Source: Kribbella capetownensis (GTDB lineage Bacteria > Actinomycetota > Actinomycetes > Propionibacteriales > Kribbellaceae). Taken from it: a DNA stretch of 64,000 bases. Positions 1 to 9,640 of this stretch are shown here, one piece after another. How positions within the stretch are numbered: the first letter of the stretch is position 1; every line of letters starts with the position of its first letter. A model generated the notes under the pieces. That model saw only the letters and a program-made list of their open reading frames with translations, was not told where the DNA came from and made no database searches. The stretch is from NCBI RefSeq assembly GCF_004331485.1, contig NZ_SJKD01000006.1:62001-126000 (forward strand). The letters run 5' to 3'. The translations under genes were made by a program, and so were the position numbers.

Positions 1-418
1 TGGCAAGCGGGTGGTCGTGGTCCAAGGCACCGTCCAGGACGACTACGCCACCGGCAAGGGCCTGGACCCGGTCCGCGTTCCGAACTACAACGCCGCGCTC
101 GGGCAGCTCAAGGCCGGTACGGCGGACGCCTGGGTGTCGCCCGCCGAGATCGGCGAGAAGATGGCCAAGGAGCAAGGCGGCGGCACGGTGATCCTGGCGG
201 CCAAGGAACTCAGTGACGCGCCGATGGCGTTCGCCGTGGCCAAGAGCAACGACAAACTGCGGGGCGCGGTGAACAAGGCGCTCGACGAGGTGATCGCCGA
301 CGGCACCTGGTCCACGCTGGTCGAGCAGTACTACCCGGGCCGCGCCGTACCGGCGACCTTCAAGCCGGGTAGCGGCAGCGTCACGCCGGCGGCGAGCACC
401 ACCGCAGCGGCCGGCTGA
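1..418 (+). CDS. Polar amino-acid ABC transporter substrate-binding protein, C-terminal part
   Basis: Open reading frame entering from the left edge (first full codon at base 2), so the signal peptide and N-terminal lobe are missing. The visible 138 or so residues match the C-terminal lobe of periplasmic/lipoprotein SBP_bac_3 solute-binding proteins: a GTVQDDYA segment (the ligand-dependent hinge strand), an aliphatic PMAFAV strand, then the terminal LDEVIADGTWSTLVEQYY helix typical of glutamine/polar amino-acid binders. It ends in a low-complexity Gly/Ser/Ala tail. Its TGA overlaps the ATG of the permease (TGATG), so the three genes to 1906 form one operon. The function is importing a polar amino acid; the exact ligand cannot be read from this fragment. 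Confidence 0.9.
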   Translation, partial: GKRVVVVQGTVQDDYATGKGLDPVRVPNYNAALGQLKAGTADAWVSPAEIGEKMAKEQGGGTVILAAKELSDAPMAFAVAKSNDKLRGAVNKALDEVIADGTWSTLVEQYYPGRAVPATFKPGSGSVTPAASTTAAAG

Positions 419-1173
419 TGGACGTCTGGTCCACGCTCGGTGACACCTTCCTCGACTGGGAGTCGATGAAGGCGGTCCTGCCCGAGATGCTCAAGGTGGG
501 ACTGGTCAACACGCTCATCCTGGCGGCCGCCTCGGTCGTGCTGGGCACCGTGCTCGGCATGGCCGTGGCGGTCCTGGCCTTGTCTCGGAAGCGTTGGCTG
601 CGCTGGCCGGCCAAGATCTACACCGACATCTTCCGCGGCCTCCCGGCCATCCTGACCATCCTGTTGATCGGCCAGGGCCTGTCTCCCATCACCCGGCACT
701 GGTGGGGCCCGAACCCGTACCCGCTCGGCATCCTCGCGCTGTCCCTCATCGCCGCCGCATACATCGGCGAGATCTTCCGCTCCGGCATCCAGAGCGTGGA
801 GAAGGGTCAGCTCGAAGCGGCGCGAGCACTCGGATTCAGCTACTCGGACGGGATGCGGCTGGTCGTCATCCCGCAAGGGGTACGCCGGGTCCTGCCCGCG
901 CTGGTCAATCAGTTCATCGCGCTGGTGAAGGAGTCGAGCCTGGTCTACTTCCTCGGCCTGCTCGCCAGCCAGCGGGAGCTGTTCCGGATCGGGCAGGACG
1001 CGGCCGCGACCAACGGCAACCTGTCGCCGTTGCTGCTGGCCGGCATCTTCTATCTGATCATCACGGTCCCGCTCACCCACTTGGTGAACTACTTCGACAA
1101 GCGGCTGCGGGAGGGACGTCCAGCCGAGTCGGAGGACGTCGTACTCGAGGAGTTGGCCCATGCAAACCGTTGA
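418..1173 (+). CDS. Polar amino-acid ABC transporter permease
   Basis: 251-residue HisM/GlnP-type inner-membrane permease. Hydrophobic segments are seen near residues 20-45, 75-100, 110-125 and 200-220, and the EAA loop that docks the ATPase is readable as EAARALG with a following proline-rich stretch (about residues 140-155). FRGLPAI just before the central membrane span is a family signature. It starts at the ATG that shares bases with the stop of the binding protein, and its last 14 bases overlap the ATPase gene, so translation is probably coupled. It works with the upstream binding protein and downstream ATPase. Confidence 0.93.
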   Translation: MDVWSTLGDTFLDWESMKAVLPEMLKVGLVNTLILAAASVVLGTVLGMAVAVLALSRKRWLRWPAKIYTDIFRGLPAILTILLIGQGLSPITRHWWGPNPYPLGILALSLIAAAYIGEIFRSGIQSVEKGQLEAARALGFSYSDGMRLVVIPQGVRRVLPALVNQFIALVKESSLVYFLGLLASQRELFRIGQDAAATNGNLSPLLLAGIFYLIITVPLTHLVNYFDKRLREGRPAESEDVVLEELAHANR

Positions 1174-1906
1174 GGTCACGACAGCCGCCAGCCTCGAGGT
1201 GTCCGGGGTCGAGCTCGCGTTCGGCACCAACAAGGTCCTGCGCGGTGTAGATCTGCAGGTGCCGACCGGGCGTACGGCGTGTGTGATCGGGCCGTCCGGC
1301 TCCGGGAAGTCGACGTTGCTCCGAGCCATCAACCGGCTGCTCGAACCTGACGCCGGCGACATCCGGCTGGCCGGGGAGTCGGTGCTCACGGGCAACCCGG
1401 ACGATCTGCGGCGCCGGATCGGGATGGTGTTCCAGCACTTCAACCTGTTCCCGCACAAGTCGGTGCTGGAGAACGTCACGCTCCCGCTGCGCAAGCTCAA
1501 GAAGCTCGACCCCGACCAGGCACGAGCCGCGGCGCTAGGACAACTCGAGCTCGTCGGGCTGAGCCAGAAGGCCGCAGCGCGACCGGGCAACCTGTCCGGC
1601 GGTCAGCAGCAGCGGGTCGCGATCGCCCGCGCGCTGGCGATGGAGCCCGAGGTGATGCTGTTCGACGAGGCCACGTCGGCCCTCGACCCGGAGCTGGTCA
1701 AGGGTGTGCTCGCCCTGATGGCCGACCTCGCCCGGACCGGGATGACGATGGTCGTCGTCACCCACGAGATGGGGTTCGCCCGCGAGGTCGCGGACCAGGT
1801 CGCGTTCATGGACCACGGGGTCGTGGTCGAGTCCGGCGTACCCGAGCAGGTCTTCACCGCGGCGGAGTCACCGCGGCTGCGGCAGTTCCTCTCGCAGGTG
1901 CTCTAG
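1160..1906 (+). CDS. Polar amino-acid ABC transporter ATP-binding protein
   Basis: 248-residue GlnQ/HisP-type ATPase. Walker [10 protein letters not shown] near residue 43, Q-loop in [10 protein letters not shown], signature LSGGQQQR, Walker [13 protein letters not shown] and the switch histidine in VVTHEMGFA are all present and in the expected order. It closes a three-gene importer operon (binding protein, permease, ATPase). The 14-base overlap with the permease supports the ATG used. No terminator is obvious immediately downstream. Confidence 0.95.
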   Translation: MQTVEVTTAASLEVSGVELAFGTNKVLRGVDLQVPTGRTACVIGPSGSGKSTLLRAINRLLEPDAGDIRLAGESVLTGNPDDLRRRIGMVFQHFNLFPHKSVLENVTLPLRKLKKLDPDQARAAALGQLELVGLSQKAAARPGNLSGGQQQRVAIARALAMEPEVMLFDEATSALDPELVKGVLALMADLARTGMTMVVVTHEMGFAREVADQVAFMDHGVVVESGVPEQVFTAAESPRLRQFLSQVL

Positions 1907-2006
1907 CGACAGGAAGCAACGCCGAAGCGTCCGCTATGCGTAGTTTGTTGACGCGGCAGCGGCGTGGATCCCGGCGCTCGGCGTGATCCCACCGATCGTG
2001 GACGGG

Positions 2007-2035
2007 TGAGGTAGTGAGGTAGTGAGGTAGTGAGG
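2007..2035. repeat. Short tandem repeat of the 8-mer TGAGGTAG
   Basis: Three perfect copies of TGAGGTAG in tandem followed by a partial fourth (TGAGG). It ends 27 bases before the deacetylase ATG, in the probable promoter or leader. Stop codons are generated in two of the frames. It may be a slippage-prone tract that changes promoter or leader spacing; nothing in the sequence proves that. Confidence 0.8.
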
Positions 2036-2062
2036 CCCGCCCGCCCACGTCCGGGAGGACGC

Positions 2063-2797
2063 ATGGATGTTCGCTTGACGCGCACCGGCCATCGGCTCAT
2101 CGGTCTGGCGATGATGATGGTGGTCAGTGCGGTGATCGGCACCGTCGTCGTCGCAGCCGCCCGCAATCCGAGCCAGCAACCACAGACCGCACCGCCACCG
2201 CCACCGTCCGCAGCGCCGGTGAAGGTGGCCCTCCCCACCAAGTACGTCGTGCTGACCTTCGACGACGGGCCCGATGCGGCGTACACCCCGAAGATCCTCG
2301 ACATCCTGGCGAAGTACGAGGCGAAGGCGACGTTCTTCGAGATCGGCAAGAACGTCACGAAGCATCCGGAGCTTTCCAAACGCATCCACGACGCCGGGCA
2401 CAGCGTGCAGAACCACACCTGGACGCATGCCGACCTGCGGCACCTGTCCGCCACCGCGTTCCGGCAGCAGGTGATGTCGGCCGACCAGGCCATCCAGGCC
2501 GCGATCGGCAGTACGCCGGCCTGCCTGCGCCCGCCGTACGGCGGGATGGACCCCACCGTCCGGCAACGCGCCAAGGCACTCGGCAAGGACCTCGTGGTGT
2601 GGACCGTCGACTCACGTGACTGGACCAAGCCCGGTACGACGGCGATCGTCCAGCGCGTACTGAAGAACGTCCACAGCGGATCGATCATCCTGATGCACGA
2701 CGGCGGCGGCAACCGCACTCAGACCGTGGCCGCCCTCCCCACCATCCTGAAATCCCTCAAGGCAAAGGGCTACGGCTTCCGCACACTGAACTGCTAG
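2063..2797 (+). CDS. Membrane-anchored polysaccharide deacetylase (NodB domain)
   Basis: 244 residues from the ATG at 2063, preferred over the upstream in-frame GTG at 2030 because GGGAGGA lies just upstream. A basic start and one hydrophobic segment (about residues 10-30) make a signal anchor, followed by a Pro-rich linker. The NodB domain carries VLTFDDGPD (catalytic and metal Asp), the H-x3-H pair in NHTWTH, the RPPYGG motif and the late LMHDGGG histidine, so the metal-dependent CE4 active site looks intact. It likely removes acetyl groups from peptidoglycan or another cell-surface polysaccharide. It is convergent with the HAD gene; the two stop codons share the palindrome CTAG. Confidence 0.93.
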   Translation: MDVRLTRTGHRLIGLAMMMVVSAVIGTVVVAAARNPSQQPQTAPPPPPSAAPVKVALPTKYVVLTFDDGPDAAYTPKILDILAKYEAKATFFEIGKNVTKHPELSKRIHDAGHSVQNHTWTHADLRHLSATAFRQQVMSADQAIQAAIGSTPACLRPPYGGMDPTVRQRAKALGKDLVVWTVDSRDWTKPGTTAIVQRVLKNVHSGSIILMHDGGGNRTQTVAALPTILKSLKAKGYGFRTLNC

Positions 2798-3585
2798 TCG
2801 AGGGCGGCGACCAGGGGGACGACGTCGGCGATGGATTCGGCGATGCGGGTTGGGCGGTAGGGAAAGCGCTCCACCTCGTGTCCGCCGGTGGAGCCGGACA
2901 GGACCAGGACGGTGCGGAGGCCGGCTTCGAGGCCGCTGATGATGTCGGTGTCCATGCGGTCGCCGATCATCACGGTGGTCTCGGAGTGCGCCTCGATCCG
3001 GTTCAGCGCGCTGCGCATCATCAGCGGGTTCGGCTTGCCGACGAAGTACGGCGCGATGCCGGTGGCGCGGGTGATCAGCGCGGCCACCGACCCGGTCGCG
3101 GGCAGCGGCCCCTCGGTGGACGGGCCGGTCGGATCGGGGTTGGTCGCGATGAACCGGGCTCCGTCGGAGATCAGCCGGATCGCCTTGGTGATCGCCTCGA
3201 AGGAGTAGGTGCGCGTCTCACCCAGTACGACGTAGTCCGGCGCGCGCTCGGTCAGCACGTACCCGACCTCGTGCAGCGCCGTGGTCAGTCCCGCCTCGCC
3301 GATCACGTACGCCGTACCGCCCGGGCGCTGGTCGTCGAGGAACTGGGCGGTGGCCAGCGCACTGGTCCAGATCGCGGTCTCGGGGACGTCGATGCCTCCG
3401 GCAAGCAGGCGGGCGCGCAGGTCGCGGGGCGTGAAGATCGAGTTGTTGGTCAGCACCAGGAACTTCTTCCCCGACGCCTGCAACGACGCGATGAACTCAC
3501 CTGCTCCGGGGATGGCGCGCTCTTCGTGCACCAGCACGCCGTCCATGTCCGTCAGCCAGCTCTCCACCGGCTTGTGCTCGGTCAT
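2794..3585 (-). CDS. HAD-IIA family (NagD-like) phosphatase
   Basis: 263 residues. HAD motif I reads LTDMDGVLVH, motif II LTNNS, and motif III/IV is seen in VGKPNP and MIGDRMDTDI, giving a complete Asp nucleophile and Mg site. The cap between motifs II and III is of the NagD/4-nitrophenylphosphatase type (class IIA). A cytosolic sugar-phosphate or nucleotide phosphatase is the family expectation; the substrate is unknown. It is last in the minus-strand run that begins with the cobalamin genes, 30 bases after rpe. No convincing Shine-Dalgarno precedes the ATG. Confidence 0.88.
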   Translation of the reverse strand: MTEHKPVESWLTDMDGVLVHEERAIPGAGEFIASLQASGKKFLVLTNNSIFTPRDLRARLLAGGIDVPETAIWTSALATAQFLDDQRPGGTAYVIGEAGLTTALHEVGYVLTERAPDYVVLGETRTYSFEAITKAIRLISDGARFIATNPDPTGPSTEGPLPATGSVAALITRATGIAPYFVGKPNPLMMRSALNRIEAHSETTVMIGDRMDTDIISGLEAGLRTVLVLSGSTGGHEVERFPYRPTRIAESIADVVPLVAALD

Positions 3586-3615
3586 TGGGCAATCGTAGGG
3601 GTGCCCGAGCCGGCT

Positions 3616-4281
3616 CTACCGGCCGGTGGCCTGCTCGGCGAGACCGCGCAGCTGCTCGACCATCGCGTTCGGGTCGTCGGCGGCGTACACCGCGGAGCCT
3701 GCGACGAAGACGTCGGCTCCAGCCTCGGCGCAGCGCTCGATCGTGTCGGCCGAGACGCCACCGTCGATCTCGATCCACAGGTCGAGGCCGTGCTTGTCGA
3801 GCATCTGGCGGGTCCGGCGGATCTTCGGGACGCACACGTCGAGGAACTTCTGCCCGCCGAAGCCCGGTTCGACGGTCATGATCAGGATCATGTCGAGCTC
3901 GGACAGCATGTCCTCGTACGGCTCGATCGGCGTGGCCGGCCGCAGCGCCATCGCGGCCCGCGCACCCTTGGCCCGGATCTCGCGGGCGGTGCGGATCGGT
4001 GCGCGGCAGGCCTCGACGTGGAAGGTGACGCTGCCGGCCCCCGCCTCGACGTACCCGGGAGCCCATCGGTCCGGGTCCTCGATCATCAGGTGGCAGTCGA
4101 GCGGCGTACTGGTCGCCTTGGCCAGCGACTCGACGACCGGCATACCGATCGTCAGGTTCGGCACGAAGTGGTTGTCCATCACGTCGACGTGCAGCCAGTC
4201 GGCGTTCGACACCGCCGTCGCCTCGTCGGCCAGCCGGGCGAAGTCGGCGGACAGGATGCTCGGCGCGATCTGAATCCCCAT
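3616..4281 (-). CDS. rpe: Ribulose-phosphate 3-epimerase
   Basis: 221 residues, full length for the family. The N-terminus [12 protein letters not shown], the metal-binding [16 protein letters not shown] strand, the CHLMIEDP motif with its metal His, the [12 protein letters not shown] loop and the WIEIDGGV strand are diagnostic of the TIM-barrel epimerase that interconverts ribulose-5-phosphate and xylulose-5-phosphate. A TAGATT hexamer ends 7 bases before the ATG and there is no Shine-Dalgarno, so a leaderless transcript starting inside the end of cobK is possible. It sits between cobK and the HAD gene on the same strand. Confidence 0.97.
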   Translation of the reverse strand: MGIQIAPSILSADFARLADEATAVSNADWLHVDVMDNHFVPNLTIGMPVVESLAKATSTPLDCHLMIEDPDRWAPGYVEAGAGSVTFHVEACRAPIRTAREIRAKGARAAMALRPATPIEPYEDMLSELDMILIMTVEPGFGGQKFLDVCVPKIRRTRQMLDKHGLDLWIEIDGGVSADTIERCAEAGADVFVAGSAVYAADDPNAMVEQLRGLAEQATGR

Positions 4282-4290
4282 GGCGTCAAT

Positions 4291-5013
4291 CTACCGACGT
4301 GCCTCGACCCATTCGACGACCCGGTCCATCGACTCGACCACGGCGACGCCGGCCGGCAGCGGTGGCCGGCGGATCACGACGACCGGGATGCCGAGCAGTT
4401 GGGCCGCGGTCAGCTTTGCCGCGGTCTGCGGGCCGCCGCTGTCCTTGGTGACCAGGACGTCGATCCGGTGGTCGCGCATCACGGCCAGTTCGCCGTCCAC
4501 GTCGTACGGGCCGCGGGCGAGGATCAGCGTGCACCAGGTCGGTCGTGGCTCGGGCGGATCGACACAGCGGGCGAGCATCCAGACTCCGGCGTGCTCGAAC
4601 GCATGCAGTCCCTGACGTCCGATGGTGAGGAGCGCCCGGGAACCCAGCGTCGGCAGCAACTCGGCTGCGGCCGCCGTGGTGTCGGCCCAGTGCCAACGCT
4701 CACCAGGCGTCCACCCCGGACGGCGAAGAACTAACAGCGGTACGCCGACCTCCCTGGCAGCGCTGTCGGCGTGCTCGGTCATCGTCGCGGCGAACGGGTG
4801 GGTCGCGTCGACCACTGCGTCCACCGGAGTGTCGCGGAGCCACTGGGCCAAACCGGCCGCTCCGCCGAAGCCGCCTTGGCGGACAGCACCGACAGGCAAC
4901 CGGGCATCGGCGGTCCGGCCGGCCAGGGACGAGACCACGTCGACCCCAGTGGACGCCAGGGTTTGCGCGAGTTCACGCGCCTCGCCGGTTCCGCCGAGCA
5001 GCAGGACCTTCAT
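4291..5013 (-). CDS. cobK: Precorrin-6A (cobalt-precorrin-6A) reductase
   Basis: 240 residues starting [16 protein letters not shown], the dinucleotide-binding start of CobK/Cbi[15 protein letters not shown] and the late VLVTKDSGG strand are family landmarks. CobK reduces the precorrin-6A macrocycle with NADPH during aerobic corrin-ring synthesis. Its ATG overlaps the TGA of cobM (ATGA), so the two are translationally coupled; cobL is upstream in the same run. No cobalamin riboswitch is visible near this cluster. Confidence 0.94.
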   Translation of the reverse strand: MKVLLLGGTGEARELAQTLASTGVDVVSSLAGRTADARLPVGAVRQGGFGGAAGLAQWLRDTPVDAVVDATHPFAATMTEHADSAAREVGVPLLVLRRPGWTPGERWHWADTTAAAAELLPTLGSRALLTIGRQGLHAFEHAGVWMLARCVDPPEPRPTWCTLILARGPYDVDGELAVMRDHRIDVLVTKDSGGPQTAAKLTAAQLLGIPVVVIRRPPLPAGVAVVESMDRVVEWVEARR

Positions 5014-5750
5014 CGGGCGCGCGTTGCCGAATACAGGTGGCTGTCGCGGAACGCCGTCGCCGCCAGCACCTTCCCGACGATGATCACCGCCGTACGGCGG
5101 ATGTCCGCGGCGCGCACCTGATCCGCGATGTCGGCGAGCGTGCCACGCAGGACGACTTCGTCATCGCGGGACGCCCGGGCCACTACGGCGACCGGGCAGT
5201 CGGCGCCGTAGCTGGGCTCTAGTTCGTCGACCACGCGATCGATCTGCTGGACGGCGAGATGCAGCACGAGTGTGGAGCGGCTGGTGCCGAGGGTGGCCAG
5301 GTCCTCGCCGGACGGCATCGCCGACGCCCGGCCGGCGATGCGGGTGAGGATCACGGTCTGGCCGACTTCCGGCACGGTCAGCTCGCGCGCGAGAGTCGCG
5401 GCGGCGGCCGCGTAGGCGGGTACTCCGGGGATCACGTCGTACGGGATGTCGAGGGCGTCGAGGCGGCGCATCTGCTCGGCCATAGCGCTGAAGACGGACG
5501 GGTCGCCGGAGTGCAGGCGGGCTACGTCGAGTCCGGCGGCGTGGGCGGCGTTGAGCTCGGCGATGATCTCGTCGAGGTTGAGTGCAGCCGTGTCGACCTT
5601 GCGGGCGCCGGGCGGGCAGTGGACGAGGAGTTCGACCGGGACGAGCGCGCCGGCGTACAGGCAGACTGGCGACGAGGCGATCAGGTCGCGGCCGCGGACC
5701 GTGATCAGATCGGCCGCTCCGGGGCCGGCCCCGATGAAATGCACGGTCAC
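5010..5750 (-). CDS. cobM: Precorrin-4 C11-methyltransferase
   Basis: 246 residues. The SAM-dependent corrin methyltransferase fold is recognised by [18 protein letters not shown] at the start, the YAGALVP segment, [11 protein letters not shown] and the [13 protein letters not shown] strand. CobM methylates C-11 of precorrin-4. GTG start at 5750 with AGGAG ten bases upstream. Followed by cobK in a 4-base overlap and preceded by cobL after 52 bases, giving the order cobL-cobM-cobK. Other cob genes are not in the window. Confidence 0.95.
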   Translation of the reverse strand: MTVHFIGAGPGAADLITVRGRDLIASSPVCLYAGALVPVELLVHCPPGARKVDTAALNLDEIIAELNAAHAAGLDVARLHSGDPSVFSAMAEQMRRLDALDIPYDVIPGVPAYAAAAATLARELTVPEVGQTVILTRIAGRASAMPSGEDLATLGTSRSTLVLHLAVQQIDRVVDELEPSYGADCPVAVVARASRDDEVVLRGTLADIADQVRAADIRRTAVIIVGKVLAATAFRDSHLYSATRAR

Positions 5751-5802
5751 CTGGTCACGCTCCTGCTCGTCGCTGGCATCGCGGGCCTGATCGTCGCGGA
5801 CG

Positions 5803-7005
5803 TCACTTGGTGACGCTCCAGATGGTGACGGGCATGGCGGGGCGCCAGCCGGTCATGGTTCCGATGGCGGAGGCTCGTTGGACGTCGAGGCGGATCAGGT
5901 CGCCGCCGAGTTCGCCGTACCAGTGCGCGATCAGGGTCTCGGTCTCCAGCGTCACACCGTTCAGCACGAGGCGTCCGCCGGGTCGGAGTGCGTTCCAGCA
6001 GGTGTCGATCAGGCCCGGTGCCGTCGCTCCCCCGCCGATGAAGATCGCGTCCGGCGTCTCCAGCCCTTCCAGGGCTGCGGGTGCTGCGCCGACGACTGTG
6101 GTGACCAGAGCGCCGAGGTTTGCGACGTTGCGGTCGAGGCGCTTGGCCCGCTCGGGATCACGTTCGATCGCGATCGCCCGGCAGGCCGGGTGGTGGCGCG
6201 ACCACTCGATCGCGATGCTTCCCGCACCGCCGCCCACGTCCCACAGCAACTGCCCTGGCACCGGCGCCAGCCGCGACAACGTCACCGCCCGCACCTCGCG
6301 CTTCGTCAACTGCCCGTCGCTCTCATAGGCCTCATCCGGCAGTCCGGGCACAGTAGGCAGCAGCGCCGCGTCGGCACTGGCGTGGCACAGCACACCGATC
6401 ACGTTCAAAGCGTCGACGTCGTACGACCACTCGGAGGCGGTCGCAGTACGCACCCGCTCCGACGGACCACCGAGCTGCTCGAGCACAGTCAGTTCGCTGG
6501 CGCCATAGCCGCGTTCAACAAGCAGCGCGGCGATCTCAGCCGGCGTGTGAGCACCCCAGCTCAGCACTAGCAGCCGCCGCCCCGGCTGAACGTGCGGGTG
6601 TACGCGTTCAGTCGGGTGCCCGACCAGACTGACCATCTGCACCTGGTCCTGCGGCCACCCGAGCCGCGCACACGCCAGCGACACACTCGACGGATGCGGA
6701 ATCACCCTTACGGCGTCCGCCCCGAGCAGCCGCGTCAGCGTCGTACCGATGCCATGGAACGTCGGGTCACCACTGGCCAGCACGCACACCGCCCGGCCCG
6801 CGTACTGCGACAGGAGCCCGGGCAACGCCTCGGACAAGGGCGACGGCCACTTGACCCGCTCCGCCTCGACGGATGGCACGAGAGCGAGTTGCCGGGCGCT
6901 TCCCATGAGTACCTCGGCCGCCAGCACAGCAGACTGAGCCGCCGGAGACAGCCCCTCCCAACCGTCAGCGCCGACACCCACGACGGTGACGACTTCAGCC
7001 GGCAT
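5803..7005 (-). CDS. cobL: Precorrin-6Y C5,15-methyltransferase (decarboxylating), CbiE-CbiT fusion
   Basis: 400 residues, the normal length of fused CobL. Residues 1-200 are the CbiE methyltransferase half ([23 protein letters not shown]); residues 210-400 are the CbiT half with the SAM loop [16 protein letters not shown] and FIGGGA. The enzyme methylates C-5 and C-15 and removes the C-12 acetate carboxyl of the corrin precursor. ATG at 7005 with GAAGGTG upstream. The start lies 11 bases inside the 3' end of the PPOX gene, so the genes are coupled. Confidence 0.95.
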   Translation of the reverse strand: MPAEVVTVVGVGADGWEGLSPAAQSAVLAAEVLMGSARQLALVPSVEAERVKWPSPLSEALPGLLSQYAGRAVCVLASGDPTFHGIGTTLTRLLGADAVRVIPHPSSVSLACARLGWPQDQVQMVSLVGHPTERVHPHVQPGRRLLVLSWGAHTPAEIAALLVERGYGASELTVLEQLGGPSERVRTATASEWSYDVDALNVIGVLCHASADAALLPTVPGLPDEAYESDGQLTKREVRAVTLSRLAPVPGQLLWDVGGGAGSIAIEWSRHHPACRAIAIERDPERAKRLDRNVANLGALVTTVVGAAPAALEGLETPDAIFIGGGATAPGLIDTCWNALRPGGRLVLNGVTLETETLIAHWYGELGGDLIRLDVQRASAIGTMTGWRPAMPVTIWSVTK

Positions 7006-7384
7006 TGCCCAACACCTTCGTGATCGTGATCTCGATGACCACCCGGCGTGGGTTCACCCGCGGCTCGCGGTACCGCTTCGCATAGCGGCGTACGGCGTCC
7101 TCCACCCGGTCCGGGTCGTCACTGACGACCGCCCGGCCCTCGAGTGTGGACCAGTGGCGTCCATCCACCTGCGTCACCGCGACCGCAGCGCCCTCGGGTC
7201 CCGCCTTCCGGATCGTCCGGGCCTTGTGCGACGTACCGGAGCAGATCACTCGGGCTATCCCCGCCTCCGGGTCCAGCGTCGCGCCCACCGGTGTCGCGTG
7301 CACCGTGCCGTCCGCCCGGACGGTACTCAGCACGCACAGGTGCCGCTCCGTCCAGAACCCGATCAGTCCCTCAGTCCAACGCAC
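6995..7384 (-). CDS. PPOX-class flavin/F420-binding oxidoreductase-like protein
   Basis: 129 residues from a GTG at 7384 (VRWTEGLIGFW). A longer frame to 7495 exists, but its first 37 residues run back into the secreted-protein gene and look unlike a protein N-terminus, so the short form is preferred. The split beta-barrel of the pyridoxamine-phosphate-oxidase/F420 superfamily is suggested by LCVLSTVRADGTVHATPVG, then a HKARTIRK segment and RHWSTLEGRAVV. Such proteins bind FMN, F420 or heme; the substrate is unknown. It leads into cobL with an 11-base overlap, so a link with corrin chemistry is possible but unproven. Confidence 0.75.
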   Translation of the reverse strand: MRWTEGLIGFWTERHLCVLSTVRADGTVHATPVGATLDPEAGIARVICSGTSHKARTIRKAGPEGAAVAVTQVDGRHWSTLEGRAVVSDDPDRVEDAVRRYAKRYREPRVNPRRVVIEITITKVLGNAG

Positions 7385-7422
7385 CCCGCGATCGTAGACA
7401 GCGGGTGCGACGAGGTCAGTGA

Positions 7423-7854
7423 TCAGGGGCTCACCGTCAACGCCTTCGGGATGAACAGAGCCTCCCCGGACGTCGACGCGACCATCAGATCCCACGCCCC
7501 GGGTGCCGCCTTCGTCAGATCGACGGCCACTGTCGCCGCGCTGTGGTCGGCCGACACCGACGTCACCACCCCGGCCACTGGGAGTCGGCCCCTTGCCGTG
7601 AACCGCACGACGTCCGTCGACTCGAGCAGCTCACCGTGCACCGTCAGCGTCGCCGTCGTCCCTGCCGCCGCCACCGCCGGCGTGATGCCGCTGAGCCCGA
7701 AGACAGGGGCCGGAGCCTCGCCGGCCAGCGGCGCGGACTCGAACGGTCCGGTCGCGCAGGCGGGAACGAGCGCGAACAGGATCGCGAGCAGAACGACGCA
7801 GAGGCCGCGGACCGCCCGTTCGGGCGTGCGCAACCTCCGTGCGTGCACGCTCAT
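7423..7854 (-). CDS. Small secreted or lipid-anchored protein with an IPT/Ig-like domain
   Basis: 143 residues from the ATG at 7854, chosen over 7881 because GGGGAGGA lies about nine bases upstream of it. The N-terminus is basic, then a long hydrophobic core ends in LVPAC, a possible though imperfect lipobox. The rest (FGLSGITPAVAAAGTTATLTVHG onward) resembles a single IPT/TIG beta-sandwich domain. No enzyme motif is seen. It lies upstream of the PPOX-cob run with 38 bases between; a 14-bp palindrome lies about 77 bases before its start. The function is unknown. Confidence 0.7.
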   Translation of the reverse strand: MSVHARRLRTPERAVRGLCVVLLAILFALVPACATGPFESAPLAGEAPAPVFGLSGITPAVAAAGTTATLTVHGELLESTDVVRFTARGRLPVAGVVTSVSADHSAATVAVDLTKAAPGAWDLMVASTSGEALFIPKALTVSP

Positions 7855-7930
7855 CGACCCATTCCTCCCCAGAATGCCCACCCCGAGCGGGCGGAGCCTA
7901 ACAGGGAGATGTCCGGGACGGGGGAACGGT

Positions 7931-7944
7931 TGCAGCTAGCTGCA
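7931..7944. promoter_or_regulatory. Perfect 14-bp palindrome upstream of the secreted-protein gene
   Basis: TGCAGCTAGCTGCA reads the same on both strands. It lies in the gap between the exporter terminator and the minus-strand gene starting at 7854. A dimeric regulator site or a simple cruciform are both possible. Confidence 0.4.
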
Positions 7945-7968
7945 GATCTGACGCTGCCGCTTGACAGG

Positions 7969-8001
7969 CCGGCCCGCCCGGTGAGGCACCGGGCGGGCCG
8001 G
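7969..8001 (-). terminator. Strong GC-rich hairpin terminator after the ABC-2 exporter operon
   Basis: Perfect 15-bp stem with a 3-base loop (7984-7986), 41 bases beyond the stop of the exporter permease. No long T-run follows on the minus strand, as is common for actinobacterial terminators. Confidence 0.8.
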
Positions 8002-8041
8002 AGGCGCTGGACCCCTCAGACCAGCGCAGTCGTTGCGGCGG

Positions 8042-9640
8042 TCAGCCCACGTCCCGGCGTCGGAAGCCGGCGAACCCTGCCCCGGTCAGACCTGCTGCGA
8101 TCGCGGTCAGCCAGATGACCGGAGCGACAGAGAAGTCGCCGCCCGGGAGCCGCGGAGTGTGCCCGTAAGGGCTGAGGTTCATCACCGACTGCGGCAGGTC
8201 GAAGATGCTGCCGAACTGCCCGATCAGCAGGAAGATGCCGAACAGGACCCACGCACCGGTGACCAGCTTCGGAGCGAATCCGAACAGTACGACGACCAGT
8301 CCGGTGACCAGCCAGATCGCAGGCAACTGCACAGCGGCCGCAGCGAGCATGCGGGGCACCTGATGTCCCATGTTGCCCAGCGAAGCACCACTGGAGATGC
8401 CGGACCCGAGTCCTGCGACCAGGATCAGCACTGCGGTACCGAACAGCGCCACCAGCACGTGGCTCCCGACCCACTGAGCGCGGCTGACACCAGTCGCGAG
8501 CAACGGCTCGGCCCGGAGCGCAGTCTCCTCCGACCGGAGCCGGAGCGCCGCCTGGATGCCGAAGGCCGAGGCGAGCAGGCCGACCATCCCCATCTCGGTC
8601 GCCAGGAACGCGTCAGTGATGCCGTTGACGCCACCGAGCTTCTCGACCATCTCCCTGGCGCTGTCGCTGGTCACGAACCCGTCCACGTTGCTGGCGATGT
8701 TGCCGACCAGCAGCCCGAGCAGCAGGAACGCGAAACCCCAGCCGTACAAGGAACCCCGGTGCAGTCGCCAGGCAAGCGCCAGCGGCGACCGCAGCGACGG
8801 CGCAGCGGTGGCCGGCCCCGGACGCGGCCGCACCAGGCCCGCACCGACATCGCGGCGCCGGATCAGCGCCATCGAGGCGGCCACCAGCACAGCCATGAAG
8901 GCCAACGGCACCAGGACGACGACGAAGCGGTCGCCGGCGTACGCACGGATCTGCTGCGACCAGCCGATCGGCGACAGCCACGACACCCACTCGGACTTGC
9001 CGTCGGCGGACGAGTCGCCGATCGCCCGCAGTACGTACGAGACACCCAGGACGATCCCGGTGAACCCGTTGGCGGTCCGGGCCCCCTCGGTCAGCTGTGC
9101 GGTCAGCGCACCCACACCGGCGAAGGACAGACCGGCCGACGCCCACAGCAGTCCGAACGCCAACGAACCGGATGCCGGCAAGCCGACGCCGATCAACGCC
9201 AGCGCGGACAGCAGTCCGATCAGTACGACGGTCCCCGACGACACGATCAGTGCAGCGGCCAAGGCGGCGTACCGGCCGACGACTCCGGCGCTGAGCAGCT
9301 CGAGCCGGCCGGCCTCCTCTTCGGTCCGGGTGTGCCGGACCACCAGCATCGCGGCGAGCAGTCCCACCAGGACGGCGCCGAACGCGGTCAACTTGAACAG
9401 CGAGAGCTCTCCGAGCGAGGTCTCGTCGAAGATCCGGCCATACAGCGACACCAATGCGGGCGAGGCGTTCGACGTCCGCGCCGCCTCGATCCGGGACTGC
9501 ACATCCGGGTAGAGGTCGATGGACGCCTGCGCGGACCCGGCCGCCGTGATCACGAACACCACGATCCACACCGGGATCAGGATCCGGTCCCGGCGCAGCG
9601 CGAGCCGCACCAGGGTGCCGGTACCGACGAAGTCGTTCAT
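8042..9640 (-). CDS. ABC-2 type exporter permease (antibiotic-export type)
   Basis: 532 residues with about twelve hydrophobic segments arranged as two repeats of six. The N-terminal [16 protein letters not shown] start, the [10 protein letters not shown] cytoplasmic motif after the third span and its second copy [28 protein letters not shown] belong to the large exporter permeases of tetronasin/anthracycline-type ABC systems. It pairs with the ATPase whose TGA overlaps this start (ATGA). The exporter is divergent from a GbsR/MarR-type regulator, so induction by an exported compound is likely. The substrate is unknown. Confidence 0.88.
   Translation of the reverse strand: MNDFVGTGTLVRLALRRDRILIPVWIVVFVITAAGSAQASIDLYPDVQSRIEAARTSNASPALVSLYGRIFDETSLGELSLFKLTAFGAVLVGLLAAMLVVRHTRTEEEAGRLELLSAGVVGRYAALAAALIVSSGTVVLIGLLSALALIGVGLPASGSLAFGLLWASAGLSFAGVGALTAQLTEGARTANGFTGIVLGVSYVLRAIGDSSADGKSEWVSWLSPIGWSQQIRAYAGDRFVVVLVPLAFMAVLVAASMALIRRRDVGAGLVRPRPGPATAAPSLRSPLALAWRLHRGSLYGWGFAFLLLGLLVGNIASNVDGFVTSDSAREMVEKLGGVNGITDAFLATEMGMVGLLASAFGIQAALRLRSEETALRAEPLLATGVSRAQWVGSHVLVALFGTAVLILVAGLGSGISSGASLGNMGHQVPRMLAAAAVQLPAIWLVTGLVVVLFGFAPKLVTGAWVLFGIFLLIGQFGSIFDLPQSVMNLSPYGHTPRLPGGDFSVAPVIWLTAIAAGLTGAGFAGFRRRDVG

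Noticed and set aside
2878-4734. 618-codon plus-strand open frame across HAD, rpe and cobK
   Set aside because: Low-complexity Arg/Gly/Asp composition opposite three well-supported genes; no SD or domain.
5751-7422. Possible cobalamin riboswitch near cobLMK
   Set aside because: No conserved B12-box or surrounding pairing could be found in the short gaps of the cluster.
7385-7495. N-terminal extension of the PPOX-family protein
   Set aside because: The extension overlaps the upstream secreted-protein gene and lacks family similarity; GTG at 7384 fits better.
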